Shown: positions 55,802 through 63,509, counted from the stretch's first letter. The stretch: DNA of 64,000 bases from Lysinibacillus_B sp031181585 (GCF_047301505.1 NZ_CP154840.1:682001-746000); one strand, 5' to 3'. Numbers and translations are program-made. The notes: a model not told the origin generated them from the sequence alone.

Positions 55802-56158
55802 ATGTCAAATGAAAGTAAGCTAATGGAACTTTATTATTTTGCTATTGGAGACGGGAATTTTCTTAAAGCGTTGAATAGGTATTGTAATAGACAAGGGTTT
55901 GGTAATGAACATATTTGGTGTTTATTTGCAGGTGAACTAGAGGAGTGGGAGGAAGGCTACTTTGGAAAGGAAGGGGTTTGCTATTTTTTTGATTACCCTG
56001 CTGTAGAGGAAGACCAAACTATAGTATTGGATTACCCTACATTCTATAATTATTTAAAAGAGGCAAGTGCAAAGTATTTATTAAATCATCCAAATGATAA
56101 AAATGAAGTTGAAGAGCGATTAGAGAAAATCAAAGAAATGTTACACATATTGAAATAG
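55802..56158 (+). CDS. CdiI-type immunity protein for the EndoU-like toxin
   Basis: A 118-residue acidic protein with AGGAGG upstream, starting 12 bases after the toxin stop. The sequence ELYYFAIGDGNFLKALNRYC ... EEWEEGYFGKEGVCYFFDYPAVEEDQ resembles the ribonuclease-toxin immunity proteins (CdiI) that accompany EndoU toxins of CDI systems. The pairing of both families here supports both calls. The identification is from memory. Confidence 0.68.
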   Translation: MSNESKLMELYYFAIGDGNFLKALNRYCNRQGFGNEHIWCLFAGELEEWEEGYFGKEGVCYFFDYPAVEEDQTIVLDYPTFYNYLKEASAKYLLNHPNDKNEVEERLEKIKEMLHILK

Positions 56159-56446
56159 TTTTATATCAAAGGTTTTCAAATTTCTGGTTTGCTCGTTAAA
56201 GATTACAGTAAAAAATGGAGGTTTTCTACCTTTGCTTGCGTGTTTTCATTTTTCTTCCCAAAGGAGAAGGTGGAGAAACAGAAAATTCAACTAAAATTCA
56301 CGCGACGGTAGCGAAGAGAAATACATCATTTTGAAACCTTGAAAGGCATTGATGCTTTTCAAGGTTTCTTTCTGTGAGGGGCTACCTAGTGCGGGATAAA
56401 ACACTTGTTACTTAGTAAGTAGAGATACCCCTTGTAATTCTAGGGT
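56159..56446. other. gap between cassettes with a possible junction relic
   Basis: About 288 bases. A short frame near 56262 reads PKGEGGETENSTKIH, faintly like the DGGGER junction followed by a tip. It ends at TGA before the hairpin at 56333. Confidence 0.3.
56333..56373 (+). terminator. cassette-type terminator 2
   Basis: GAAACCTTGAAA pairs exactly with TTTCAAGGTTTC, followed by TTTCTG. Confidence 0.75.
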
Positions 56447-56761
56447 TTGCTGGCAAGCATGTTTGATGATCCGTATAAATTACATCCTGAATATTTTAGT
56501 GATGCTAATATTAAGAATCTTAACAATGGTTGGTCTATTGTTAACGATGCTACTTTTAGGGGAAATTTCCCTCAATATGATATTGTAGGGTTAAAAGGAA
56601 AGCCCTTAGTTCATCATCATATTGGAGGTGGAGGGCAGGCAATGGCTATTCCACAACCATTACAACCAGGGAGCGGGGGAATCCATAATATCGAGAAACA
56701 AGTAGGTATATGGGGGAAAGATCAGGAAAATGCTGAACGTCTTCAAGTATTTATTAGGTAA
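56447..56761 (+). pseudogene. orphan toxin tip with HHH motif
   Basis: A 104-codon frame that starts right after an in-frame TAG, with no LXG, linker or ribosome site. The end reads PLVHHHIGGGGQAMAIPQPLQPGSGG IHN-type, the pattern of histidine-rich HNH-like toxin tips found at the end of polymorphic toxins. It is followed after 18 bases by a Syd-family immunity gene. I treat it as a detached toxin tip. Catalytic assignment is tentative. Confidence 0.6.
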
Positions 56762-56779
56762 TATAGCAGGAGGGTTAAT

Positions 56780-57325
56780 ATGGAAATAAAAAATGCGTTA
56801 AAACACTATTTTGATGAACTTATAAATGTATGGAGGACGAAATATGGCACATATCCTAAAGCACCATGGGATGAAGATATTGATTCTCGATTGTACTTAA
56901 GTGACCCTGATGAAGAGGAATATGTATATTGGAAACCTATTGAAAAAACAGATATAGAGAATTTTGCAGAAATTGAAAAAAAACTTAGTATGAAACTTCA
57001 TCATAACATTAAAGAATACTTTAACTCTTATTGGTTCTTGAACTTACAAGGATTTTATAGATCAAGGTTAGTTAATCTTGAACCTGTAGAACCAGGTAAA
57101 TCTATATTATGCTTTTTTCAGGGGATGCAACAATATGAAGAGAATAACGGAAGGAAGCTTAGATATATACAAATAGGATTCATCTCTCCAGAAGATATGG
57201 CAATTCTTTTTGATAATGAAACAGGAGAAATACTAGTAGAGGATTTTGAAACTGAGGAGAACGAATTACTTGCTAATTCACTTGCTGAGTTGATAATTAG
57301 TTTAGTAGCTGAATTGAAAGCTTAA
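56780..57325 (+). CDS. Syd-family (SUKH-2) immunity protein
   Basis: A 181-residue protein with AGGAGGG upstream. ALKHYFDELINVWRTKYGTYPKAPWDED, VYWKPIEKTD, and the C-terminal LANSLAELIISL match the Syd fold pattern: helix with W..tG.yP, short acid loop, and the ASNLAEFL-type end. Syd belongs to the SUKH superfamily, often used as immunity proteins beside nuclease toxins in Firmicutes. It pairs with the HHH toxin tip. Confidence 0.78.
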   Translation: MEIKNALKHYFDELINVWRTKYGTYPKAPWDEDIDSRLYLSDPDEEEYVYWKPIEKTDIENFAEIEKKLSMKLHHNIKEYFNSYWFLNLQGFYRSRLVNLEPVEPGKSILCFFQGMQQYEENNGRKLRYIQIGFISPEDMAILFDNETGEILVEDFETEENELLANSLAELIISLVAELKA

Positions 57326-57441
57326 GTTGTATTACTATCCTTTATTTATCAATTCTTCTGGGTCAGTAAAATGTAACTACATGTATAGGAATTGGAATTT
57401 ATATTAATTAGCCAAAGATAGCGGGTGAAATTTAATATTTT

Positions 57442-57487
57442 AAACGGCTTGCCTTCTAATTTACAGAGGATTCAAGCCGTTTTATTT
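57442..57487 (+). terminator. terminator after Syd gene
   Basis: AAACGGCTTG pairs exactly with CAAGCCGTTT, followed by TATTTTGTT. Confidence 0.7.
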
Positions 57488-57494
57488 TGTTCTA

Positions 57495-57864
57495 CAATAG
57501 TATGTGGATTTGAGGAATATGTAGAAGAGGGGAACTAAGTGTTGCCCAAGTTTCAGCAAAAATATTAGAAAAAGAGTAAATGTTAATTCCATACACCATA
57601 ACTCTCTACTACATATCTTTGGCATTGGAAAGCTTGAAATTTAATGAAATTGATGATTTTATTTACTTCGAGGGTAGTGAATATTTTAGATAATGCTAAA
57701 TTTGAAGAAATAATAGATAAAAAAGACGTTCAACAATTGCTGTAAGATATCCAATTATGTAAAAAGCTCTTACTGAAAATCATTATACGATCATAGCAAC
57801 TACAAATTTTACTAAAACAAGGGTAGAATACATCTCGGACCTACTTAACATCCAATCAAAGTGA
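57495..57864 (+). pseudogene. decayed paralogue of the immunity gene at 61666
   Basis: Scattered frames give pieces that line up in order with the intact protein at 61666: VCGFEEYVEEGN with VVYSFEEYIEEDG; VSAKILEKE with SAAKVFEED; YYISLALESLKFNEIDDFIY with YYICVAIECFKLKEIPDFIY; and NHYTIIATTNFTKTRVEYISDLL with GDYKVIKSSFGAKSRIEYILSL. At least three stops or frameshifts break it. It is a dead immunity gene. Confidence 0.75.
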
Positions 57865-57890
57865 ATTATTAAGCAGCGGAGGCGTAAAAT

Positions 57891-58445
57891 ATGATTTCAC
57901 CAGAGGGATTTTTAAACAAATGGAATAGTGACACATATGGTTTGGTTAATTATGAGGAATCTGTTATTAATTCTTTCTCTTTAAATAATCAAACTAAGGA
58001 TTTTTTAATTAAAGCAGGGTTACCTGAATCTGCTCCGCCCTTTCTAACATTTGAATCTTCAACCAATGGAGGGGCAATAAGATTGACTGAAAAACACAAT
58101 AGTTTAGGGGAATTATACGATCGCTTTATATATTTAGGATATACAGGCAGTGGAAATCCAATGTGTATTAATGAATGTAACTCTCAGATTGTATATATTG
58201 ATTATGATAATGAAAATAAAAGCGTATTAATAAATTCTTCAATAGCAACTTTGGTAGAGTCACTACTTATCTATGTAGAATTTGTTAAAAAGATTAAAGC
58301 TGAAAACGGGAGAAGGGCTTATATTCAAAAGGATGCCCCTAAAGAGCTATTAGATTGGCTTTCCATGAGTCTTTATCAAATTGACGCTGTTTCTTTAATT
58401 CAAGATAGTTTTTGGGAAGAAGAACTTATTAGCTTTAGTGAATAA
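57891..58445 (+). CDS. SUKH-4 family immunity protein
   Basis: A 184-residue protein with GCGGAGGCG upstream. MISPEGFLNKWNSDTYGLVNYEESVIN ... TKDFLIKAGLPESAPPFLTFE ... FIYLGYTGSGNPMCINE ... SVLINSSIATLVESLLIY matches the SUKH-4 pattern. No toxin tip precedes it directly; only the decayed immunity gene does. It is an orphan antidote, which could protect against a toxin no longer encoded or made by neighbours. Confidence 0.78.
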   Translation: MISPEGFLNKWNSDTYGLVNYEESVINSFSLNNQTKDFLIKAGLPESAPPFLTFESSTNGGAIRLTEKHNSLGELYDRFIYLGYTGSGNPMCINECNSQIVYIDYDNENKSVLINSSIATLVESLLIYVEFVKKIKAENGRRAYIQKDAPKELLDWLSMSLYQIDAVSLIQDSFWEEELISFSE

Positions 58446-58530
58446 AATATATAATAAATAATATTAAGGGTCTTCTATTTGCTAAGAGGAGACAAAGTAT
58501 TGTAAGAACTGAGAAAATGATGTCTGTTAG

Positions 58531-58600
58531 AGAGAAATCTTTAGCAGACTTTTCCTTTATTCAAATTCCCTCTTTATATAGTTATTTTATAGAATTGGAA
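58531..58600 (+). repeat. cassette direct repeat, copy A
   Basis: AT-rich segment with AATCTTTAGCAGAC, then CTTTATTCAAATTCCC and TTATTTTATAGAATTGG. It recurs at 58775-58846 and 62772-62848 with about 80 percent agreement by eye. Confidence 0.7.
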
Positions 58601-58740
58601 TGTCAATAATAAACTGGACAAAAATTATAGGGGATGTTGCTTGAATTCCTCATGTGTTAAATAGCCCAGTGTTCCATAGACTCGCATATTATGGAACAGT
58701 TTTACGATTGAAATAGTTGATAAATAGGCATACGCCTATC
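58601..58740 (-). mobile_element. relic 3' end of an IS3-family element
   Basis: On the minus strand a frame reads SIVKLFHNMRVYGTLGYLTHEEF and stops, which is the C-terminal signature of IS3-group transposases (YNxxRxHxxLGYxTPxEF). After the stop comes TTTTGTCCAGTTTATTATTGACA (plus strand TGTCAATAATAAACTGG at 58601), a likely terminal repeat. Only the last 40 codons remain. It sits exactly between repeat copies A and B. Confidence 0.7.
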
Positions 58741-58749
58741 CAGTACTTT

Positions 58750-58846
58750 ATAAATTAAGTGAAGCAAGTTTGTCAGAGAGTAATCTTTGGCAGGCTTTTT
58801 CTTTTATTCAAATTTCCTCGTTATATAATCATTTTATAGAATAGAG
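58750..58846 (+). repeat. cassette direct repeat, copy B
   Basis: Best match to copy C (62752-62848): TGGCAGG, a T-run, then GTTATATAAT, ATTTTATAGAATAGAG. About 30 bases later the toxin linker copy 3 begins. Confidence 0.75.
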
Positions 58847-58875
58847 ATTATATCATCAGCTTTTTCGAAGAAGCC

Positions 58876-59606
58876 AGCAGGCCATCGCGGATATTTTTAC
58901 AGGCTTGTTCGACCTATTAAAAAACCTGTTCACAGATCCTGTCGGCTTCTTTGGCGGTCTTGCGACAGCGATCATGAACCCGATCGATACCGCAAAACAG
59001 ATGTGGGGAGCGGTAGAGGCGGCATGGGAACGTGATGTTGTGAACGGCGACGCCCGCAGCCGTGCGGAGTTCTTCTCTTATGCAGTCGTCTCAGTAGTCG
59101 GCCTAAAAGGAGTCGACAAGCTAGGCAAGGCAGGGAAAGTCGGCAAGGCCGCTTCCAAGGCCGATAACACGCTTCCGTACAATGCCATGAAGACCGATAA
59201 GCTGAAGGAAACCCTCAAGACAAATGTCTATGCCACGGTCCAGCAGAAAACCCAGCAGGCAGCGGATTTCTGGAAAAGCAACTTCAGTAAAGAAGCGATC
59301 AATAAGACCATTGAGGCCGTGAAAAATTCAGCGATTATTACAAAAGCTAAGAATACCCTTGATCCAGCCAATATCAAGGCGGCCGCTGCTAAAACGTATG
59401 ATGACGTGGTGAAGACACCGATTGCGAAAACGCAGGCGGCATTGAAGGCAAAGAAGGAACAACTGCTTGACATGCCTTTACATAATTTTGGATTAGCCCC
59501 TATTCCTCTTGGTCCCACAACGAACATGACCGTGCGGGAAGGAATAGAAGCCGCGAAGGACACGGTGATGCAGGCTGTTGGGAAGCGAGATGGTGGAGGG
59601 GAACGA
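58876..59606 (+). repeat. toxin linker module, copy 3
   Basis: It matches 52984-53710 over its whole length (from IADIFTG to DGGGER), beginning abruptly after repeat B. Confidence 0.9.
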
Positions 59607-59916
59607 ACTAAGGGTATTGTTAAACCTGTTTCAAATATGAATGAGTTTTTTGATATGGAATTTGGAAAAAAATAAGTAATTCCTTATCAAAATCAAAAGT
59701 AAAGTACGATGGACAATCAATTTATAAGGTGGAAAAGAAAACTGATAACCAATATCTGAAAAAGGGTTATGGAGTTTATCTTGACGCATTACACAAAGAC
59801 CATTTAGAAGTAATAGATAAGACGGGAAATGTGAAATACTATTGAATTTAGATGGTACTTTAAACCCTGACAAGACTAAGAAAGCACTTGGACGAGTAGT
59901 TAAGGGGTGGAAATAA
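58876..59916 (+). pseudogene. orphan toxin cassette with frameshifted tip
   Basis: The frame from 58905 to 59675 repeats the LXG linker module and then ends early after MEFGKK. The rest of a toxin tip continues in another frame: VKYDGQSIYKVEKKTDNQYL, GYGVYLDALHKDHLEVIDK, and, after a second shift near 59843, LNLDGTLNPDKTKKALGRVV to the stop at 59914-59916. One shift lies in an A7 run at 59665-59671; each can be explained by loss of a single base. The tip pattern LHKDHLEV...LNLDG resembles RNase-type toxin tips, which I cannot name. A cognate immunity gene follows 16 bases later. There is no LXG part. Confidence 0.72.
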
Positions 59917-59932
59917 TAGTGGAGGAATTTAT

Positions 59933-60238
59933 ATGGATAAAAAGTTAGAAGGAATACTGGACATACTAGATAAACTTAATTCAAGTATTAATATTGTAAA
60001 TAAAGAAGATTTAGATGAACAGTACGAGAACCTTGAGGATTTTAGGGTGTTAACTAGAGATTTAGATATTATATTAAACAATTTTGGTTCATTGGATAAG
60101 AACGATGGTGATGAAATAGAGAAAATGTTATTTGAACTTCATAGAATTCTAACGACGTTTGAATGGCATTTCTCAGAAATCAGTGATTTAAACACAACAA
60201 TTTTAAAAGTTTTTAAAGACAAAATCAATAACCTCTAG
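59933..60238 (+). CDS. probable immunity protein, unknown family
   Basis: A 101-residue acidic helical protein with GGAGGA eight bases upstream (MDKKLEGILDILDKLNSSINIV...). It stands directly behind the frameshifted toxin tip in the place of an antidote. I do not recognise the family. Confidence 0.6.
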   Translation: MDKKLEGILDILDKLNSSINIVNKEDLDEQYENLEDFRVLTRDLDIILNNFGSLDKNDGDEIEKMLFELHRILTTFEWHFSEISDLNTTILKVFKDKINNL

Positions 60239-60341
60239 TAATGAAAAGCTGCACTGACCTAAATAAATGAGACAATTTAAAAACACCTTACGTTGAAAAC
60301 GGGTATTGAATACCAGAAAATCAATGTGGAGGTGTTTTTTT

Positions 60342-60665
60342 ATGGGTAAAAGAGTAAGTTATCCGGCTGAAGTTAAAATGAAAGCAATCGAAATGAGACT
60401 AGCAGGCATTTCGGTTAAACAGGTAATGCAGGAATTGAATATCAAAAATAAAACACAATTAATGACTTGGATGAAATGGTACAAAAACGGAGAAATGCAT
60501 CGTTTCCATCAACCAGTAGGTAAGCAATATACCTTTGGTAAAGGGCCGGAATATGATTCAGAAGAAGCGCGACTACAAGTTGAGAACCGCTATTTGAAAC
60601 AACAGATTGAAGTATTAAAAAAGTACGCCGAATTCGAGAGGAAGTGGTTGGGAAAATCATTGTAG
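60342..60665 (+). CDS. IS3-family transposase OrfA
   Basis: Start at ATG 60342 with GGAGGTG upstream; 107 residues. A helix-turn-helix (VSYPAEVKMKAIEMRLAGISVKQVMQELNI) binds the element ends, and a leucine-zipper-like end (ARLQVENRYLKQQIEVLKKY) dimerises. The end overlaps orfB by 22 bases. GGGAAAA at 60650-60656 is placed in frame as G GGA AAA, a canonical slippery heptamer for -1 frameshifting into orfB. Confidence 0.88.
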   Translation: MGKRVSYPAEVKMKAIEMRLAGISVKQVMQELNIKNKTQLMTWMKWYKNGEMHRFHQPVGKQYTFGKGPEYDSEEARLQVENRYLKQQIEVLKKYAEFERKWLGKSL

Positions 60666-61483
60666 AATTAGTAGATGAATTGAAGGAAATCATGCCGATT
60701 CAAACAGTGTGCGTGCATTTAGGTGTAGCCCGTTCCTCCTATTACCGCTGGAGAAAAGAGGCACAGTGCCTTTCCAAGAAGAATGAACGTGACCAAGCAA
60801 TTGGGAAGGTGTGCGCCGAGCATAAATTCCGATATGGCTATCGTAAAATCGCAGCACTATTCCCAGGAATCAGTGAAAAAACAGTCCAACGCATCATGCA
60901 AAAATACGGTTGGTCTTGCCGGGTAAAAGTAAAAAAGAGAAAGCGAACAGGGCAGCCAACGCATGTGGCTGAAAATCAATTAGCACGCGCCTTTGGCGCA
61001 TCGAAGTCATGTCAGAAACTCGTGACAGATATTACGTACTTGCCTTTTGGTCAATCTATGATGTATCTTTCAAGCATAATGGATCTTTATAATGGTGAAA
61101 TCATTGCCTATACGATTGGTTCTGCCCAAGATATTACCCTTGTATTAGATACACTTCATCAGCTAGATAACTTGTGAAAAGATTGTTTATTGCATAGTGA
61201 TCAAGGATCTGTCTATACATCCTATGCCTATCAGAAAGCCGTAAAAGAAAAAGGAATTACCATAAGCATGTCCCATAAGGGCACGCCCGCTGATAATTCC
61301 CCGATCGAAACGTTTCACTCCTCGCTAAAGTCAGAAACGTTCTATCTCGACGACATTTACAGTACGACAAATGCGCACGTAAAACAAATCGTCGAAACCT
61401 ATATTACCTATTATAACAATATCCGGATTCAAACGAAATTAAACAACCAGTCGCCGGTAAAATACCGTCAACTGGCAGATTAA
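60644..61483 (+). pseudogene. IS3-family transposase OrfB with in-frame stop
   Basis: The integrase-type DDE domain is complete in sequence: first D in VTDITYLPFG, second D in LLHSDQGSVYTS, E in NSPIETFHSSLKSE. A TGA at 61175-61177, where other members have a sense codon just before the second D, splits it into 177- and 97-codon parts. One base change explains it. The element is probably unable to move on its own unless TGA is read through. Confidence 0.82.
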
Positions 61484-61507
61484 TAAGGTGTTTTCTTACT
61501 GTCTCAA

Positions 61508-61645
61508 AAACGACACTCAGTGCCGATTAATCTTTTCTCAGAGTTAAATACTTTTCAAAGTTGTACAATTGTTATATTAGAATTTAGAGAAAAATATCCT
61601 AATATACAGTTGAATGTCTTTACAAATGATACAGTAATTCCATAA
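61508..61645 (+). pseudogene. 3' relic of a YwqJ-type deaminase toxin
   Basis: From the end of the IS the frame reads INLFSELNTFQSCTIVILEF then REKYPNIQLNVFTND and stops. It resembles the end of YwqJ/BURPS-type deaminase toxins (LxTExxPCxSCxxVIxxFxxxYPxIxxNV). The first zinc cysteine of PCxxC is lost (TFQSC), so it is inactive. Its immunity gene follows 20 bases later. Confidence 0.68.
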
Positions 61646-61665
61646 GGATTAAGGGGGAATGTGCT

Positions 61666-62070
61666 ATGAATAATAATGTTGATTATGAAAGTATCAAAGA
61701 TTCTGTTGTATACAGTTTTGAAGAATATATTGAAGAGGATGGATTTACAGCACCACAATCTGCAGCAAAAGTATTTGAAGAAGATTGGAGAGATTTAAAT
61801 TATGATACTTTTACAAGGACTGCATATTATATTTGTGTTGCAATTGAGTGTTTTAAACTTAAGGAAATACCAGATTTTATATACGAAAATTTAGAATTCT
61901 ATATTAATGGTGATGGATATAAAAATGAGGCTAATGAAAAAGAGATAGAATTATTATCACAAGATATAAATAACTGTATACAATTAATGGAAAATGGAGA
62001 TTATAAGGTTATTAAATCAAGCTTTGGCGCTAAATCAAGAATCGAATATATTCTTAGTTTGAAGCCGTAG
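61666..62070 (+). CDS. probable immunity protein for the lost deaminase toxin
   Basis: A 134-residue acidic protein with AAGGGGG upstream. Key stretch: VVYSFEEYIEEDGFTAPQSAAKVFEEDW. A degenerate paralogue lies at 57495-57864. It probably belongs to the Imm3-like helical immunity proteins, but this is inference. The toxin fragment directly before it indicates its partner. Confidence 0.66.
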   Translation: MNNNVDYESIKDSVVYSFEEYIEEDGFTAPQSAAKVFEEDWRDLNYDTFTRTAYYICVAIECFKLKEIPDFIYENLEFYINGDGYKNEANEKEIELLSQDINNCIQLMENGDYKVIKSSFGAKSRIEYILSLKP

Positions 62071-62134
62071 TTAAACCATAGTAATTATTTAGGTATTACA
62101 CTTGAAGTCATTTATAAACATTATCAAGTACTTG

Positions 62135-62171
62135 AACCTTGATTGGCCAATTGCCACTCAAGGTTTTTTGT
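62135..62171 (+). terminator. cassette-type terminator 3
   Basis: AACCTTGATTGGC folds on GCCACTCAAGGTT and is followed by TTTTTG; it repeats the pattern at 54722. Confidence 0.7.
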
Positions 62172-62266
62172 GATGATTAAAATAATATGACTTTAGGATA
62201 TAACTCATAGTAGCATAATAACGGAAACAGGATAAATCCCTAGATTTAAAAAGGAGGATATGATAT

Positions 62267-62638
62267 ATGGAGGATTGGAAATACAATGAATTGTTTGAGA
62301 GTGTTAACGAGATGTATGGGAACTTATTGAATGAGAAAAAAGGATATAAATATGCTGTTGCAAGAACGTTTTATGAATTTGAAACTGTATGCAATGAAGG
62401 TGAAACAGAAAATTTATTAGTTCACTTAGCTATGGGAGAAATTATATTAAAACATTCTAAAGTTTTTGTAGGGGCAGTTGATGCTATTAAAAAAGAGATT
62501 GGAAACATAAACATAGAATATTTAGAAGAGGAATTGTCAACTGAAGAAATAAAGGATCTCTTGAAAAGAATAAATAATGTTAGTAATAGAATTAATGAAG
62601 TAGTGCTAGATTATGATCCTAGCACTGATAATTATTAA
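62267..62638 (+). CDS. Imm3-like immunity protein
   Basis: A 123-residue acidic helical protein with AAGGAGG upstream. WKYNELFESVNEMYGNLL, YAVARTFYEFETVCNEG and the C-terminal VVLDYDPSTDNY resemble Imm3 family proteins as I remember them. No toxin tip precedes it, so it is an orphan antidote. Confidence 0.65.
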   Translation: MEDWKYNELFESVNEMYGNLLNEKKGYKYAVARTFYEFETVCNEGETENLLVHLAMGEIILKHSKVFVGAVDAIKKEIGNINIEYLEEELSTEEIKDLLKRINNVSNRINEVVLDYDPSTDNY

Positions 62639-62751
62639 TGATGAATATAACTTAGTGCTAAATCTGTTCTTGATAAAAAATAGAGATTGAGCATCTGTAA
62701 CCTTTATAGCGTAGGCCTCCCATCTAAATTGATGTTATGAAGGGAGATGTT

Positions 62752-62848
62752 TCATAAAGTGAGGAAAGTAAGCTTGCTGAAGAATAATCCCTGGCAGGAT
62801 TTTTTTCATTAAAATTCCCCTGTTATATAATTATTTTATAGAATAGAG
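62752..62848 (+). repeat. cassette direct repeat, copy C
   Basis: It matches copy B at CTGGCAGG, then the T-run and GTTATATAATTATTTTATAG. As with copy B, a toxin linker relic begins shortly after. Confidence 0.75.
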
Positions 62849-62889
62849 CTCCAAGTTGTTAGGAATGTAATCAACAATATTTTTGAAAG

Positions 62890-63150
62890 GCTGCCAAGGC
62901 AACTGCGGATATCTTACCAACCTCTCAGGTCTTGACAGTTTAAATGAAGAGTCTTATTTCACCATCATAATGGATGAGGAAGGTAGGTAATATATTTAAA
63001 TTAAATAATGCTAGACCAATTCAAGATGTTCTAACATACTTAAATAGATGAGCTAGTACTCCTCATAAAATAGATTTACTAGAGAAGCTATTAATAAGAC
63101 GCTTGAGGCAGTGAAGAATTCAGAAGCTATTACAAAGGCTACCACCACCA
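62890..63150 (+). pseudogene. degenerate toxin linker module, copy 4
   Basis: GCCAAGGCAACTGCGGATAT at 62892 matches the start of copies 1 and 3 (AKAIADIF). After a large internal deletion and unrelated sequence, REAINKTLEAVKNSEAITKA near 63080-63135 matches KEAINKTIEAVKNSAIITKA. The rest is lost. Confidence 0.7.
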
Positions 63151-63164
63151 TAGGAGGAAGATGA

Positions 63165-63509
63165 ATGGATAAAGTATTAGATGCCAATGATTTAATTAGC
63201 CTGGAACACTCACTAGTGGAAAATTTAATTAATGCATATTATGTTGTCGGGGCATTTAAAGACGCTGCAAGATGTTTGAGTAATAAGATTGGTTTTGGAA
63301 TAGATTTTGGTGGATTTACTTTTTGGAGTGACTTAGATAAATATGATAAGTCTCTTTATAAAGAAAAATTTGATGATATTGAAATTGAACTTGGGAATGA
63401 GTCAATAATCCTGAGTATAGTAGGAGAAAGGTATATTGAGAAGAATCCACAGTACGAGCAAGAAATTGAAATGTACTTAGACAATATGAGGAACAATATA
63501 GATGGGTAA
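63165..63509 (+). CDS. probable immunity protein, unknown family
   Basis: A 114-residue acidic protein with GGAGGAAG upstream of ATG. It starts MDKVLDANDLISLEHSLVEN; GFGIDFGGFTFWSDLDKYDK is a marked motif. It sits immediately after linker relic 4, as an antidote would. I cannot name the family. Confidence 0.6.
   Translation: MDKVLDANDLISLEHSLVENLINAYYVVGAFKDAARCLSNKIGFGIDFGGFTFWSDLDKYDKSLYKEKFDDIEIELGNESIILSIVGERYIEKNPQYEQEIEMYLDNMRNNIDG

Larger units (their letters stand above)
60268..61506 (+). mobile_element. IS3-family insertion sequence
   Basis: A 1239-base element. Imperfect 23-base terminal repeats are TGAGACA...AACACCTTA at 60268-60290 and the inverse at 61484-61506, with four mismatches. 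AAA flanks both ends, a possible 3-base target duplication. It carries overlapping orfA and orfB. The right end abuts a toxin relic that begins in frame two bases later. Confidence 0.88.

Noticed and set aside
60268..61506. IS3 element as the vehicle that brought in all toxin cassettes
   Set aside because: It lies within the array, has a single copy of its ends and does not border the linker modules; homology at the linkers explains the duplications better.
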